Shown in pieces: positions 7,479-16,432 of a stretch of DNA of 64,000 nt. Each line of letters begins with the position of its first letter. The stretch's first letter is position 1. The notes beneath the pieces are model-generated. The model did no database searches. It was not told the DNA's origin and was given only the letters and a program-made list of their open reading frames with translations. The DNA comes from Desulfobacula sp. GTDB lineage: Bacteria > Desulfobacterota > Desulfobacteria > Desulfobacterales > Desulfobacteraceae. The translations under genes were made by a program, and so were the position numbers. The DNA lies in assembly GCF_030611305.1 (NCBI RefSeq), contig NZ_JAUWQB010000001.1:1-64000 (forward strand). The letters are read 5' to 3'.

Positions 7479-8147
7479 TTAATACGCCTCCCTGAAGATC
7501 AGTTTTCGCTGGGACCAGTCTGCCAGGGCCTTGAGGCAAAAATAAATACACATATAGAAGAATGCCACAGTAAAAAATGCTTCTGCGGGCATAAAACGCT
7601 CGGATGTCATGGTCTGACCGCACCGGGTCAATTCCATGACTGATATCAGAGAGAGCAGGGCAGAATCCTTGACCAGGACAATGTTCTGACCCAGTAGCGG
7701 GGGAATGGTGACCCCCAGTGCCTGGGGAAGAATGATAAACCGCATTCTCTGAAAATAGTTAAGGCCCGAGGCCGTCCCAGCCTCAAGTTGACCATCATCC
7801 ACAGAGGTGATTCCTGCCCGGATGATTTCTGCAATATAAGCCCCTGAATTTAGCATCAATGCCAGGATTCCTGTCTGGAGTTCAGGGACTCTTAAGCCCA
7901 GGGTGGGAAGTCCGAAATAAAGAAAATAGATCTGGACCAGAAGGGGAGTGGACCGGATAATCTCAATATAGGCGATGGCAGGGTACTTAATGGCTTTGAC
8001 ACCTGAAATCCTGCATGCACAGGCAATGATTCCGGTTGCAAGGGCAAGGGCAATGGATACAACAGCAATGAAACATGTAGATCTCAACCCGGTTAAAAAC
8101 AAGGGCAGATACTCAAATATGATTCTGAAATTAAAATCAACCAGCAT
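7479..8147 (-). CDS. Polar amino acid ABC transporter permease
   Basis: A second HisM/GlnP-type permease, 222 residues from the ATG at 8147. A longer frame opens with GTG at 8201. I prefer 8147 because the family normally begins with a short stretch like MLVDFNFRIIFEYLPLFL, and because a perfect 8-bp hairpin at 8161-8183 would otherwise be coding. The EAA loop is EAGTASGLN followed by ILPQALGVTIPPL. About five membrane helices are visible. It lies between the binding protein gene (8243-9043) and the partner permease, and shares their operon. Confidence 0.92.
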   Translation of the reverse strand: MLVDFNFRIIFEYLPLFLTGLRSTCFIAVVSIALALATGIIACACRISGVKAIKYPAIAYIEIIRSTPLLVQIYFLYFGLPTLGLRVPELQTGILALMLNSGAYIAEIIRAGITSVDDGQLEAGTASGLNYFQRMRFIILPQALGVTIPPLLGQNIVLVKDSALLSLISVMELTRCGQTMTSERFMPAEAFFTVAFFYMCIYFCLKALADWSQRKLIFREAY

Positions 8148-8160
8148 AGCGGCATCCGTT

Positions 8161-8183
8161 TTTTGGGGGTGTACGCCCCAAAA
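8161..8183 (-). promoter_or_regulatory. Intercistronic hairpin between binding protein and permease genes
   Basis: TTTTGGGG at 8161-8168 pairs with CCCCAAAA at 8176-8183 around a seven-base loop. It sits between the binding protein stop and the permease start and has no T-run on the minus strand. In many ABC operons such a stem protects the binding-protein message and lowers downstream expression; that role is inferred. Confidence 0.4.
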
Positions 8184-8242
8184 GGAAAGTTGCGGGCGCA
8201 CACCGGATTTGATTTTATTTACATCTTATGGATTCGATTCTG

Positions 8243-9043
8243 TTAATGATCTTTTTTCCACTCAATGCCTTCCATCCAATAGGCAATATTTTTATCATAG
8301 GCGCCATTGGAACGGATGGTTTCAAAATAGAGGTTGATCCACTGCCACAGGTTTACAGATTCATGAAGGACTGCAAAGGAAAGGGGGGCTTTACCTCCCA
8401 GACGTTTGTCCAAAAGGCGGATGGAGTTGGGTGGAAAATCCGGAAGTGCAGTGAGAACTGCCAGGTCATCATTGACACCTGCATCCACATGGCCTGCAAG
8501 CAGGGCCTGGATAATCATCCTGCCGCCGCCTTTATAAGATTTGATCTTGGCATTGGGCAGATATTGTTTTGCAATGGTTTCACCAGTGGATCCCAAAAGA
8601 ACTCCCACTGTGATATCTGGTTTATTCACATCTTCAAGGCTCTGATAGCCGGCACCTGTTTTAGTAAAAACACAGGTCTGAACAGACATCCAGGGATCTG
8701 CAAAGGAAATTTTAAGAGCGCGTTTAAGCGTTGGGGTCATGTCGGCTGCCAGGATATCGGCTTTTCCGGATAAAAGGGCAGGAATCAGACCGTCCCAGTC
8801 AAAATCGAGAATTTTAATCTTTACTCCCATGGCATCAGCCATTCCCCTGGTGAAGTCGACCATGGAACCGGTATGTTCTCCGTGTTTGTCAATAAAGGCA
8901 TAGGGTGCGGCTCCGGACTGCACTGCCACGCGGAGTTCTCCCCGTTTAACAATTTCGCTCAAAGTACTGGAAAAACTTATACCGGTTAAGAACAGTGTCA
9001 CCACAACGGCAAGTACAATTGAAACTAATTTTTTTTGAATCAT
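8243..9043 (-). CDS. Extracellular amino acid-binding protein of the ABC transporter
   Basis: A 266-residue family 3 solute-binding protein. A signal peptide (MIQKKLVSIVLAVVVTLFL and following) exports it to the periplasm. The mature part shows the typical RGELRVAVQSGAAPYAF beginning, then DGLIPALLSGKADILAADMT near 85 and a second lobe with DITVGVLLGSTGETIAK. It would capture an amino acid and deliver it to the permeases downstream. The start has a strong AAAAGGAG. The SDH-like gene lies 50 bp upstream in the transcript. The ligand is unknown; operon partners point to a cysteine-, lysine- or diamino-acid-like compound. Confidence 0.93.
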   Translation of the reverse strand: MIQKKLVSIVLAVVVTLFLTGISFSSTLSEIVKRGELRVAVQSGAAPYAFIDKHGEHTGSMVDFTRGMADAMGVKIKILDFDWDGLIPALLSGKADILAADMTPTLKRALKISFADPWMSVQTCVFTKTGAGYQSLEDVNKPDITVGVLLGSTGETIAKQYLPNAKIKSYKGGGRMIIQALLAGHVDAGVNDDLAVLTALPDFPPNSIRLLDKRLGGKAPLSFAVLHESVNLWQWINLYFETIRSNGAYDKNIAYWMEGIEWKKDH

Positions 9044-9093
9044 GCTTTTCTCCTTTTTACGGGTTAGGGTTATTTGTTTTATTAATCCTCTTC

Positions 9094-10269
9094 TCAGTCT
9101 GCTATTTCCTCCATTTTTTCGGTTGTTATAATTCCTCTTTTTTTCAGGCGTTCCATAAAAGCCGCCACCGGGATATGGGTGACAGGGGACAATACCCCTT
9201 TTTCTTTTATTTCACCTCTGGCAATCATCTTTGCCACAATACAGGCGGTATAGGCAACCCCCTTGCTCATGGCCATGATTCCTGTTTCAAGATCTCTCTC
9301 AATAAGCATGCTGGAGGTAAACCGCATTTTTTTATTGTCTTTTTTACCTTCAAAAATGTTGATCATGGCGACAAGATCTTTTTCGTCATCCTGGTAGGCC
9401 AATCGAGGACCTAAATGTTTCTCCATGAAATCCATTGGAGATACTGTGCCGTCAAGGCCTTTAACCGGGTCTTCACTTAAAAAGTCCAGTTCCTTGAGGG
9501 GCCGCCAGAACGCACTCCATCCGGGCCATCGAAGGGAATACCTGCCTGTGTTAGCAATCGTTTTTGTCAGGCCCATGCGATCAGTGAAAAAAACCGCATC
9601 CCCGTTGGGAACAGCCTCCAGGGTACCAAGGTCCGGGAATTCAATTTCATGGACAAAGGATTCATCATGTTGTCTGGCACCGGGGATTTCGATAATCTGT
9701 CGATCCTTGATGATCCTTCCGTACCGCATGGTGGAGCTCAAGACCCCTCGCCAGATCCAGGACAGCTTGTAATTCAAGGGATTGGTGCAGGCCTTTCTTT
9801 CCGGGAATCCACCACAATAGGAATTGATCACTGACAGGCTGTCAAAACGACTTTTGGCATCTCCATAAATCACAAGATCTATTCCAGGATCCAGACCGCA
9901 CTCGGGCATGATGGTGATTCCGGCCTCTTTTGCTTTTTTGTCCAAGATTTTGGTGTCATACATATAATTGGTATTCACCACATGAACCTTTGCTTCCAGT
10001 GCCGCTTCATTGACATGGGTCTTGAAGTCTTTTGGCAGAAGATCAATGACCACATCCACTTTTTTGTACAGATTCAACAAATCTGATTTGTTTTGGGCAT
10101 CAATGCTGGCAGTGGTAATTTTTTCCATATCAGTAAAGTCTTTAATCTTTGACAATTCGTCAAACCGGATATCTGCGCAGATAATCTTAGAAATATTTGT
10201 ATCTGATGCCAGATCGTACAAGGCGGTCCTTCCCTGAATACCGCACCCGCCAAGGACAAGAATTTTCAT
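9094..10269 (-). CDS. Saccharopine dehydrogenase family protein (lysine dehydrogenase-like)
   Basis: A 391-residue NAD(P)-dependent oxidoreductase. The N-terminal Rossmann motif is VLGGCGIQGRTALYDL. VVIDLLPKDFKTHVNEAAL near 75 and MPECGLDPGIDLVIYGDA near 125 match the saccharopine dehydrogenase / lysine 6-dehydrogenase family. Lysine 6-dehydrogenase-like oxidative deamination is one option; the substrate is not proven. It is the first gene of the minus-strand amino acid transport operon and directly follows the promoter at 10325-10359. With the transporter and the PLP enzyme it suggests a catabolic route for an imported amino acid. Confidence 0.82.
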   Translation of the reverse strand: MKILVLGGCGIQGRTALYDLASDTNISKIICADIRFDELSKIKDFTDMEKITTASIDAQNKSDLLNLYKKVDVVIDLLPKDFKTHVNEAALEAKVHVVNTNYMYDTKILDKKAKEAGITIMPECGLDPGIDLVIYGDAKSRFDSLSVINSYCGGFPERKACTNPLNYKLSWIWRGVLSSTMRYGRIIKDRQIIEIPGARQHDESFVHEIEFPDLGTLEAVPNGDAVFFTDRMGLTKTIANTGRYSLRWPGWSAFWRPLKELDFLSEDPVKGLDGTVSPMDFMEKHLGPRLAYQDDEKDLVAMINIFEGKKDNKKMRFTSSMLIERDLETGIMAMSKGVAYTACIVAKMIARGEIKEKGVLSPVTHIPVAAFMERLKKRGIITTEKMEEIAD

Positions 10270-10324
10270 AAAGGTCCTCTTTTAAATTTTTTTTATACAC
10301 TGTAGACTAAAGCCAGTATGGTTT

Positions 10325-10359
10325 AATGTATACATTGATAATTGCTGTTTTTTTGTCAA
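10325..10359 (-). promoter_or_regulatory. Promoter and palindromic operator of the amino acid operon
   Basis: On the minus strand a TTGACA (10359-10354) is followed after about 18 bases by an AT-rich -10 region that overlaps the perfect 12-bp palindrome AATGTATACATT (10325-10336). A palindrome over the -10 region is the usual place for a repressor such as a GntR-type regulator. No regulator gene lies adjacent. Confidence 0.45.
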
Positions 10360-10455
10360 GTATTTTTATTCAAGCCGGTTGATGTTGAAGTGTATGAAAT
10401 TTTCCCCAGACCTCCCTTGACAAGACAGGAAGAAAATATCTATCTTACAAAGTAA

Positions 10456-10572
10456 CAGGTTGCTAATAGAATAATGGATCAAGGTGAAATCGTGGAAGAA
10501 AATAATCCTGAAATGTTTTTTACCAGCCCGAAATATGACAGAACTCAAAAATTCTTAAGCCAGATTATCTAA
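10456..10572 (+). pseudogene. Relic of an amino acid ABC transporter ATPase (3' end only)
   Basis: The plus-strand frame ending at 10572 reads QVANRIMDQGEIVEENNP, then a tail ending RTQKFLSQII. This is the characteristic C-terminus of GlnQ/HisP-type ATPases. A stop codon stands directly upstream and no Walker or signature motifs remain, so the rest is lost. It lies in the 330-bp gap between the amino acid operon and the RACo-like gene. It is not a copy of the nearby ATPase end, whose tail differs. It suggests a deletion that removed a second transporter. Confidence 0.7.
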
Positions 10573-10598
10573 ATAAGAAGACAGATTAAGGAATCCAA

Positions 10599-12191
10599 AT
10601 GTCAGATAATAAATTTCAAATTCATCTTTTGCCACATGGAAGGAAGGTTGAAGCAAAACCCGGAAGAAGCCTGATGGAATCGCTCATGGATCAGAGCATT
10701 TTTTTAAGATCTGACTGTGGCGGTAAAGGTGTCTGTAAAAAATGCCGGATCAAGGTTGTTGCAGAAAACGGTGATCTTGAACTGAAAAAGGCATGTACGC
10801 TCACTATTCTTAAGGATATCGCCATTGAAATCCCGGAATCCTCCATGTTATCCTCCCATATTATCAGCAAGGCGCCCATATCTCTTCCTGCAGTATTCAA
10901 GGACAGATTCAAGAATGTTAACGACAAAAAATGCTACGGCATTGCCACTGACCTTGGCACAACAACCATTGCTATTTACCTTTGCAATATAACCAGGGGC
11001 AGGGTGCTTTCTTCATTAGCCGTAAAAAACCCCCAGGCCCTGTATGGGGATGATGTCATGAGTCGGATTGGTGCCATCGGCCAAGAGGAGAAAAACCTTG
11101 GACATTTGCAAAGACTTGTCGTCAGGGCAATAGAATGGGGGATCAAAGAACTTTTAATATCTCTTGATCTTGAAGAGGAGATGATCTCTCAAATGGTGAC
11201 AGTGGGTAATCCAACCATGATTCATATATTGGCCGGGGTCGATCCAAAATCTATTGGTGTTTTCCCTTACCAGCCCGTTTTTAAAAAATCAAGAAATATC
11301 CGGTCAAAGGACTTGGGTTTTAAAATAAAAGATTTTTCAATTCAACTACTGCCCCAGGTATCCGGTTTTATTGGAGGAGATATCCTTAGTGCAGCCATAG
11401 CGGTTGATCTTGAAAATCAACCTGAAGGAACCCTGCTTGTGGATCTGGGTACCAACGGGGAATTGATGCTGAAAGGGGAAAACGGGTTCTTTGCAACTTC
11501 ATGTGCAACCGGCCCTGCCTTTGAGGGCGCATCCCTGTCCTGCGGGATGCAGGCAATCCCCGGTGCCATCAATAAAGTTAAAATAAAAAACTTGGAAGAC
11601 TTACCCGAATACTCAATTATTAATCCGTCAAATTCTTCAGGACTGAAGCCATCCGGAATATGTGGAACGGGCGTTATCAGTGCTGTGGCCCAGTTTTATC
11701 GAAAGAACATCATAACGTCCGACGGCGCTTTTAAAAAAGAGAGTCCAGAAAAAAAACAATTTGTTCTTGTACCGGAAAATTCTTCTGTAGATGGTTCTGC
11801 TGTTTTTATCACTCAAAAGGATATCCGTTCCGTCCAGCTTGGCAAGGCAGCATTGATTACCGGGATTGAATTTCTTTTAAAGGAAGCAGGGCTTGAAAAG
11901 GCGGAAAAAATTATCATTGCAGGAGCCTTTGGATCATTTCTCGATAAGGCGGATATGATAACCTTAGGAATGATCCCGGCAATGGATCTTGGCAGGGTGG
12001 ACGTCGCGGGGAACTCAGCCGGAGCCGGAGCCATTATGGTTCTGTGTGATAATGTCTTTCTTGAAAAAACGATACAGATAGCAAGTAAGGTTATGGTTGT
12101 GGATCTTGCCTGCAATCAGGATTTTCAAGACGTTTTTATTCAAAAGCTCAACTTTCCTAATTTGAAAAATCAGTTTGAAAAAAAGTTGTAA
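10599..12191 (+). CDS. RACo-like ASKHA-domain protein with N-terminal 2Fe-2S ferredoxin domain
   Basis: A 530-residue DUF4445-type protein. The N-terminal ferredoxin domain has cysteines C40, C46, C49 and C66. The ASKHA ATPase part begins at about 115 with IATDLGTTTIAIYL; further nucleotide-binding blocks are LLVDLGTNGELML near 280 and IIAGAFGSFLDKADM near 447. Relatives (RACo, RamA, corrinoid activation proteins) use ATP hydrolysis to reduce the cobalt of an inactivated corrinoid protein to Co(I). It lacks the C-terminal 4Fe-4S domain of RamA. No corrinoid protein or methyltransferase is encoded nearby, so its partner is elsewhere or unknown. The second RACo-like gene (19516-21588) has a different N-terminus. 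Confidence 0.87.
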   Translation: MSDNKFQIHLLPHGRKVEAKPGRSLMESLMDQSIFLRSDCGGKGVCKKCRIKVVAENGDLELKKACTLTILKDIAIEIPESSMLSSHIISKAPISLPAVFKDRFKNVNDKKCYGIATDLGTTTIAIYLCNITRGRVLSSLAVKNPQALYGDDVMSRIGAIGQEEKNLGHLQRLVVRAIEWGIKELLISLDLEEEMISQMVTVGNPTMIHILAGVDPKSIGVFPYQPVFKKSRNIRSKDLGFKIKDFSIQLLPQVSGFIGGDILSAAIAVDLENQPEGTLLVDLGTNGELMLKGENGFFATSCATGPAFEGASLSCGMQAIPGAINKVKIKNLEDLPEYSIINPSNSSGLKPSGICGTGVISAVAQFYRKNIITSDGAFKKESPEKKQFVLVPENSSVDGSAVFITQKDIRSVQLGKAALITGIEFLLKEAGLEKAEKIIIAGAFGSFLDKADMITLGMIPAMDLGRVDVAGNSAGAGAIMVLCDNVFLEKTIQIASKVMVVDLACNQDFQDVFIQKLNFPNLKNQFEKKL

Positions 12192-12274
12192 TTATTTTTT
12201 TGATAGTTATTTTTCAGAGAATTGTTTTAAAAAAATGGATTATACATACAAAATACATTTTAAAGGAGACGGTT

Positions 12275-12946
12275 ATGGCTCTGGTTCAAATCGAAAATGT
12301 TTCAAAAATATATCAGACAGGTGATATTGAGATCGCGGCGTTAAGTGATATTAACCTGTCCATAGAAAAATCAGCCTTTGTTTCCTTTGTGGGCCCGTCA
12401 GGAAGCGGAAAGACTACCATGTTAAACATGATCGGGTGTCTTGACAAACCGACCCACGGAAAGATTCTTGTTGACGGCAAACAGGTTGATAGTTTTAACC
12501 GGCAAAAAAGAGCCGCATTCCGGGGCGATGTGATCGGATTTATTTTCCAGTCCTTCAATCTTTTCCCGGTACTGACGGCTTATGAGAACATAGAATACCC
12601 CCTTGTTATGATAAAGGACGAACCGGCCGAAAAAAGAAAAGAAATGATTCTTACTGTTCTTGATTCCGTGGGCATGTTGAACCAGAAAGATAAATTTCCA
12701 GACCAGCTGTCCGGGGGGCAAAAGCAGAGAATTGCTGTGGCAAGGGCTTTGGTTACTCAACCAAAACTGGTAATGGCAGATGAGCCCACTGCAAACCTTG
12801 ATAAGACATCTTCAATCAATGTGATTCGCCTGATGCGGGATATGAAAGACAAGTTTGGCACCACTTTTATATTTTCCACCCATGATCCACGAATTATGGA
12901 AGAGGCAGAAATTACACATACACTTGTTGACGGGAAACTTTCATAG
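12275..12946 (+). CDS. LolD/MacB-type ABC transporter ATP-binding protein
   Basis: A 223-residue ATPase of the MacB/LolD/FtsE class. Walker A is GPSGSGKTTM, the signature LSGGQKQRIAVARAL and Walker B LVMADEPTANLD. The start is the ATG at 12275, preceded by AAAGGAG; a longer frame from 12200 lacks a binding site. The permease follows 17 bp later. In this class the ATPase drives a mechanotransmission permease that moves a lipoprotein, lipid or peptide between inner membrane and periplasm rather than across the inner membrane. The operon continues with a LolA-like protein and a beta-barrel candidate. Confidence 0.93.
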   Translation: MALVQIENVSKIYQTGDIEIAALSDINLSIEKSAFVSFVGPSGSGKTTMLNMIGCLDKPTHGKILVDGKQVDSFNRQKRAAFRGDVIGFIFQSFNLFPVLTAYENIEYPLVMIKDEPAEKRKEMILTVLDSVGMLNQKDKFPDQLSGGQKQRIAVARALVTQPKLVMADEPTANLDKTSSINVIRLMRDMKDKFGTTFIFSTHDPRIMEEAEITHTLVDGKLS

Positions 12947-12963
12947 ACAAAGGAGATAAGAAA

Positions 12964-14217
12964 ATGATTCGGATATTTAAAATCGCGCTTCGTAATCTGT
13001 TAAGATATAAACGAAGAACCATCTTGACCTCTCTTTTAATCACCCTTGGCATTGTTCTCGTCATCCTTTTTTCCGGTCTTGCCGGTTCTTTTAAAACCAT
13101 GATGATCGGACAAATTACGGATTCAAACCTGTCGCAAATGCAGATTCATAAAAAAGGATATGTATCTTCAATTGATACCATGCCCTTAAATCTGACTCTG
13201 GATACAAAGCGATATAAGAAAATTGAAGACTTGCTTTCAAGCCATAGTGAAATAAAAGCCTGGGCTCCCAGGATCAAACTCAATGCCATGTTAAGCAATT
13301 TTACCGACACCACTAATATCCGCCTGAATGCCATAAGTCCTGAAAAGGAGGTCCTTGTCTGTCCTGATGTGGGAAGCCGGATGACATTTGATGAAAAACG
13401 GGACCCCGGGATATTGTTAAATCCGGGTGAGGTAATTATTCCTGAAAAACTTGCCAAGGGAATGAAACTTAAAATTGGTGACCCCATCGTGCTGGTTGCA
13501 AACAACAAAGACGGCAGTGTGAATGGCTTGAACTTTCAAGTTGCCGGTATCATTGAAAGCATTTTAGGTCCCCAGGGCAAAGAGGGCTATATGCACATTA
13601 AAGATGCCCAGGAGCTTTTGCGGATGGATAACCCTGAAATGATTGAGGTGGCCATTCGATTACATGATTTTGATAAACTTGAAAAAGTATATGCAGTCCT
13701 ATCGTCAAAATTAGCAAAGTTTATAAATAAAAAAGGAATGCCAGAATTTGAAATCCACACATGGGATCAGCTTTCCCCATTTTCAAACATTGCTAAAATG
13801 ATTGATTTTATGACCATAACAATGAAAATTATTATGATTGCCATTGTATTAATCAGTATTCTAAATGTTATGATGATGTCTGTTTACGAGCGTGTCAGGG
13901 AAATCGGAACCATGTCGGCAATCGGGACTTCCCCTTCCAGGATCATGGGTCTTTTTCTTGCAGAAGGCCTTTTATTAGGGCTTATCAGTTCAATTGTCGG
14001 CAATATCATTGGATTGTCCGGCATATTTGTTTTAAATATTTATAAAATCAGTTTTGCTTTTGGCCGACAGGATAATTTATTATTGGCTCCCACTGTGAAT
14101 ATAACAGAGCTTTTGTGGGTATCCGGCATTGTTCTGCTTATCTCTGTCTTTGCCAGTTTGCAGCCGGCTTATAAAGCTTCAAGAATGGAACCGGTTGATG
14201 CACTGGGTCATGTTTAA
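12964..14217 (+). CDS. FtsX/LolC-type ABC transporter permease
   Basis: A 417-residue permease with the MacB/LolC/FtsX layout. One membrane helix lies near residues 20-42, then a large periplasmic domain (about 45-270), then three helices near 280-305, 335-365 and 380-402. YERVREIGTMSAIGTSPSRIM before the third helix is the coupling region typical of the family, and the protein ends with a short PVDALGHV tail. One permease gene is present, as in MacB-like homodimers, rather than a LolC-LolE pair. A good AAAGGAG site precedes the ATG. The LolA-like partner gene follows 19 bp after the stop. Confidence 0.93.
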   Translation: MIRIFKIALRNLLRYKRRTILTSLLITLGIVLVILFSGLAGSFKTMMIGQITDSNLSQMQIHKKGYVSSIDTMPLNLTLDTKRYKKIEDLLSSHSEIKAWAPRIKLNAMLSNFTDTTNIRLNAISPEKEVLVCPDVGSRMTFDEKRDPGILLNPGEVIIPEKLAKGMKLKIGDPIVLVANNKDGSVNGLNFQVAGIIESILGPQGKEGYMHIKDAQELLRMDNPEMIEVAIRLHDFDKLEKVYAVLSSKLAKFINKKGMPEFEIHTWDQLSPFSNIAKMIDFMTITMKIIMIAIVLISILNVMMMSVYERVREIGTMSAIGTSPSRIMGLFLAEGLLLGLISSIVGNIIGLSGIFVLNIYKISFAFGRQDNLLLAPTVNITELLWVSGIVLLISVFASLQPAYKASRMEPVDALGHV

Positions 14218-14236
14218 TTTAATATAGGTGGAAAAA

Positions 14237-14968
14237 ATGAAAAAAATAATCATCATCACTTTGCTTGGACTGCTTTCCTCAATGACAGCCTTTGCTCTGG
14301 ATGGAAATGAAATCTTAAAACAGGTGGATCGAAATCTGAATCCCGAAAGTTTTGAAATGTACAGGAAACTGATAAATATAGAGCCGGATGGCACAAAAAA
14401 AGAGTTTGTCATGTTTTCCTTAAAAAAAGGTAAAGAAAAAATTGCATCGGTTTTTCTTTTACCTGCCAGTGAAAAGGGAAGGAGCACCCTGCGTATTGGG
14501 GAAAACATGTGGCTATATATCCCTAATGTAGGAAAACCCCTCAGAATCACGAGCCTTCAATCTGTGACAGGGGGAGTTTTTAATAACTCTGATATCATGC
14601 GGGTGGACTACAACAGTGAATACAATTGTGAAAAAATAGAAACAATAGATAAAGGATACATCCTCTATTTAAGGGCTAAATTAAAGAGTGTGGCCTATGA
14701 AACCCTTACCATGTTCATTGATTCTGAAAAGTTGCTTCCATATAAGATTGAGGCCTATGCAGCATCTGGAATGTTAATAAAAAATCTATATTTTAAAAAT
14801 ATTAAGGATTTTGGCAATGGTGTCATCCGTCCGGAAATTATTGAAACAGACAGCCCTTTGTATAAGGGATATAAATCCTATATTGTTTTTGCAAATGTAA
14901 AAAAACGAGAGCTTGCCAGCGAAATATTCAGTTTGAATTATATGCATAAAATTGATGGACTGCGGTAA
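14237..14968 (+). CDS. Outer membrane lipoprotein-sorting (LolA-like) protein
   Basis: A 243-residue secreted protein. The signal peptide (MKKIIIITLLGLLSSMTAFA) is clear. The mature part (DGNEILKQVDRNLNPESF, SLKKGKEKIASVFLLP, RIGENMWLYIPNVGKPLRI) matches the LolA-like 'outer membrane lipoprotein-sorting' family that accompanies MacB-type and RND/MMPL exporters. The start is the ATG at 14237 behind AGGTGG; a GTG at 14228 would remove the binding site. It probably carries a hydrophobic cargo through the periplasm from the permease (12964-14217) to an outer membrane partner. The next gene begins two bases after the stop. Confidence 0.85.
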   Translation: MKKIIIITLLGLLSSMTAFALDGNEILKQVDRNLNPESFEMYRKLINIEPDGTKKEFVMFSLKKGKEKIASVFLLPASEKGRSTLRIGENMWLYIPNVGKPLRITSLQSVTGGVFNNSDIMRVDYNSEYNCEKIETIDKGYILYLRAKLKSVAYETLTMFIDSEKLLPYKIEAYAASGMLIKNLYFKNIKDFGNGVIRPEIIETDSPLYKGYKSYIVFANVKKRELASEIFSLNYMHKIDGLR

Positions 14969-14970
14969 TA

Positions 14971-16293
14971 ATGAAACAGGTTTTTTTCATTCTGGCCATT
15001 TTGGTTATGGTACTATTTTTCAACGATGGTGCGTTTTCACAAACCACTGATGACATATTGCTTGATCTTGATTTTAATGTTGAGGAAGTTGCAAAAAAAC
15101 CATATTCGATAAATGCGAATATTGAAACAAAAGAAACCATAAGATTTTTGGATCGGGATGCACTCTTGTTTAAACAGAAATATCTGGACAAGAAAAGTGA
15201 GGATGTCGCCTGGCAGACAGATCTTGATTTAACCATTGAAGCCCAGTATCAAAAGGATAGCTTTAAATTATATGGCCGTTTCAATGGTCTTTTCTATTAT
15301 AATGATGATGAAAATTTTGAATCCCAAAGAAAGGCTGAAGAAGCTTATGTGTCGTTTCAGCCTTCTTTCTCGTGGGCATTTGATGTCGGGAAAAAAGTAC
15401 ATAAATGGGGAAAGGGATATGCCTTCAGTCCCTCTGCATTCTTTTCCAGGCCCAAAGATCTTGATGATCCTGATGCAACCCTGGAAGGGTATTATTCCTT
15501 GAGTGCTGATTATATCAAGAGCATGGAAGGCGCCCTGCAGACGATTGCTATAACACCTGTTTTAATGCCGGTTACAAGAGATCTTAATCATGACCTTGGT
15601 CCAAAAGATGAGCTCATCTGGGGGGGGAAATTTTATTTTTTTGCCTTTGATACAGATATTGATTTCATGTTTTTAATCAGTGATAATATGGATGACCGCT
15701 TTGGGATCGATTTTTCTAAAAATCTTTCCCCTTCGTTTGAAATTCATGGAGATGCAGCTTTGGTTAAAGACTATCATCAATATATTATCGATGAATATGG
15801 AAATACCAGCGAGCAGGAATACACGGCATTTAATTTTTTGTTAGGCCTGCGGTATCTTTCAAGCCGGGACACGACCTATATATTTGAATATTATCGTAAT
15901 GGCCAGGGATATTCAGCCCGGGAATATGATAATTATTTATCATTAATTGAAAGAGGATTTGATCAGTATTTAAATACATCAAGTCAAACATTGATTTCTC
16001 AAAGTAAAACCATGTCAGTTTATTATAATCAACAGGCTGCCATGAGAGACTATCTGTATTTAAAAGTTTCTCAAAAAGACCCCTTTGATCTTTTATATTT
16101 TGTTCCGGCAATAACCTTAATTTATAACATGACCGATCAAAGTGCATCCATAACCCCACAGATCACCTATTCCCCATTGACCAATTTAACTTTGGACCTG
16201 AAAACAGGCCTTCTTTTAGGAGAAAGTAGAACCGAATATGGTGAAAAAATAAATAAAGCCAAGATCGTTCTATCCATTCAATATTATTTTTAA
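14971..16293 (+). CDS. Predicted outer membrane beta-barrel protein
   Basis: A 440-residue protein with a signal peptide (cleavage probably after GAFS) and many alternating hydrophobic/aromatic stretches such as FKLYGRFNGLFYYND, NFLLGLRYLSSRDTTYIFEY and AKIVLSIQYYF. It ends in Phe, the usual C-terminal residue of outer membrane barrels. I do not recognise the family; it resembles outer membrane proteins encoded with LolA-like and exporter genes. It is the last gene of a four-gene operon, two bases after the LolA-like gene, and would supply the outer membrane component of the export path. Confidence 0.78.
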   Translation: MKQVFFILAILVMVLFFNDGAFSQTTDDILLDLDFNVEEVAKKPYSINANIETKETIRFLDRDALLFKQKYLDKKSEDVAWQTDLDLTIEAQYQKDSFKLYGRFNGLFYYNDDENFESQRKAEEAYVSFQPSFSWAFDVGKKVHKWGKGYAFSPSAFFSRPKDLDDPDATLEGYYSLSADYIKSMEGALQTIAITPVLMPVTRDLNHDLGPKDELIWGGKFYFFAFDTDIDFMFLISDNMDDRFGIDFSKNLSPSFEIHGDAALVKDYHQYIIDEYGNTSEQEYTAFNFLLGLRYLSSRDTTYIFEYYRNGQGYSAREYDNYLSLIERGFDQYLNTSSQTLISQSKTMSVYYNQQAAMRDYLYLKVSQKDPFDLLYFVPAITLIYNMTDQSASITPQITYSPLTNLTLDLKTGLLLGESRTEYGEKINKAKIVLSIQYYF

Positions 16294-16432
16294 ACAAACC
16301 TCAGATTTTTTTAGTGGTTAAGATTTCACTGGTATGTATTTTGCTGTCTAATATATCAGGCCATACATTAGGTATAATATCGTATGATATATGGGATGTT
16401 TCCAAATTATAATAATAAAAATGGAGAAAAAA

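Noticed and set aside
10366-10548. A 60-codon minus-strand frame over the ABC ATPase relic
   Set aside because: It is the reverse of the relic and has no supporting features.
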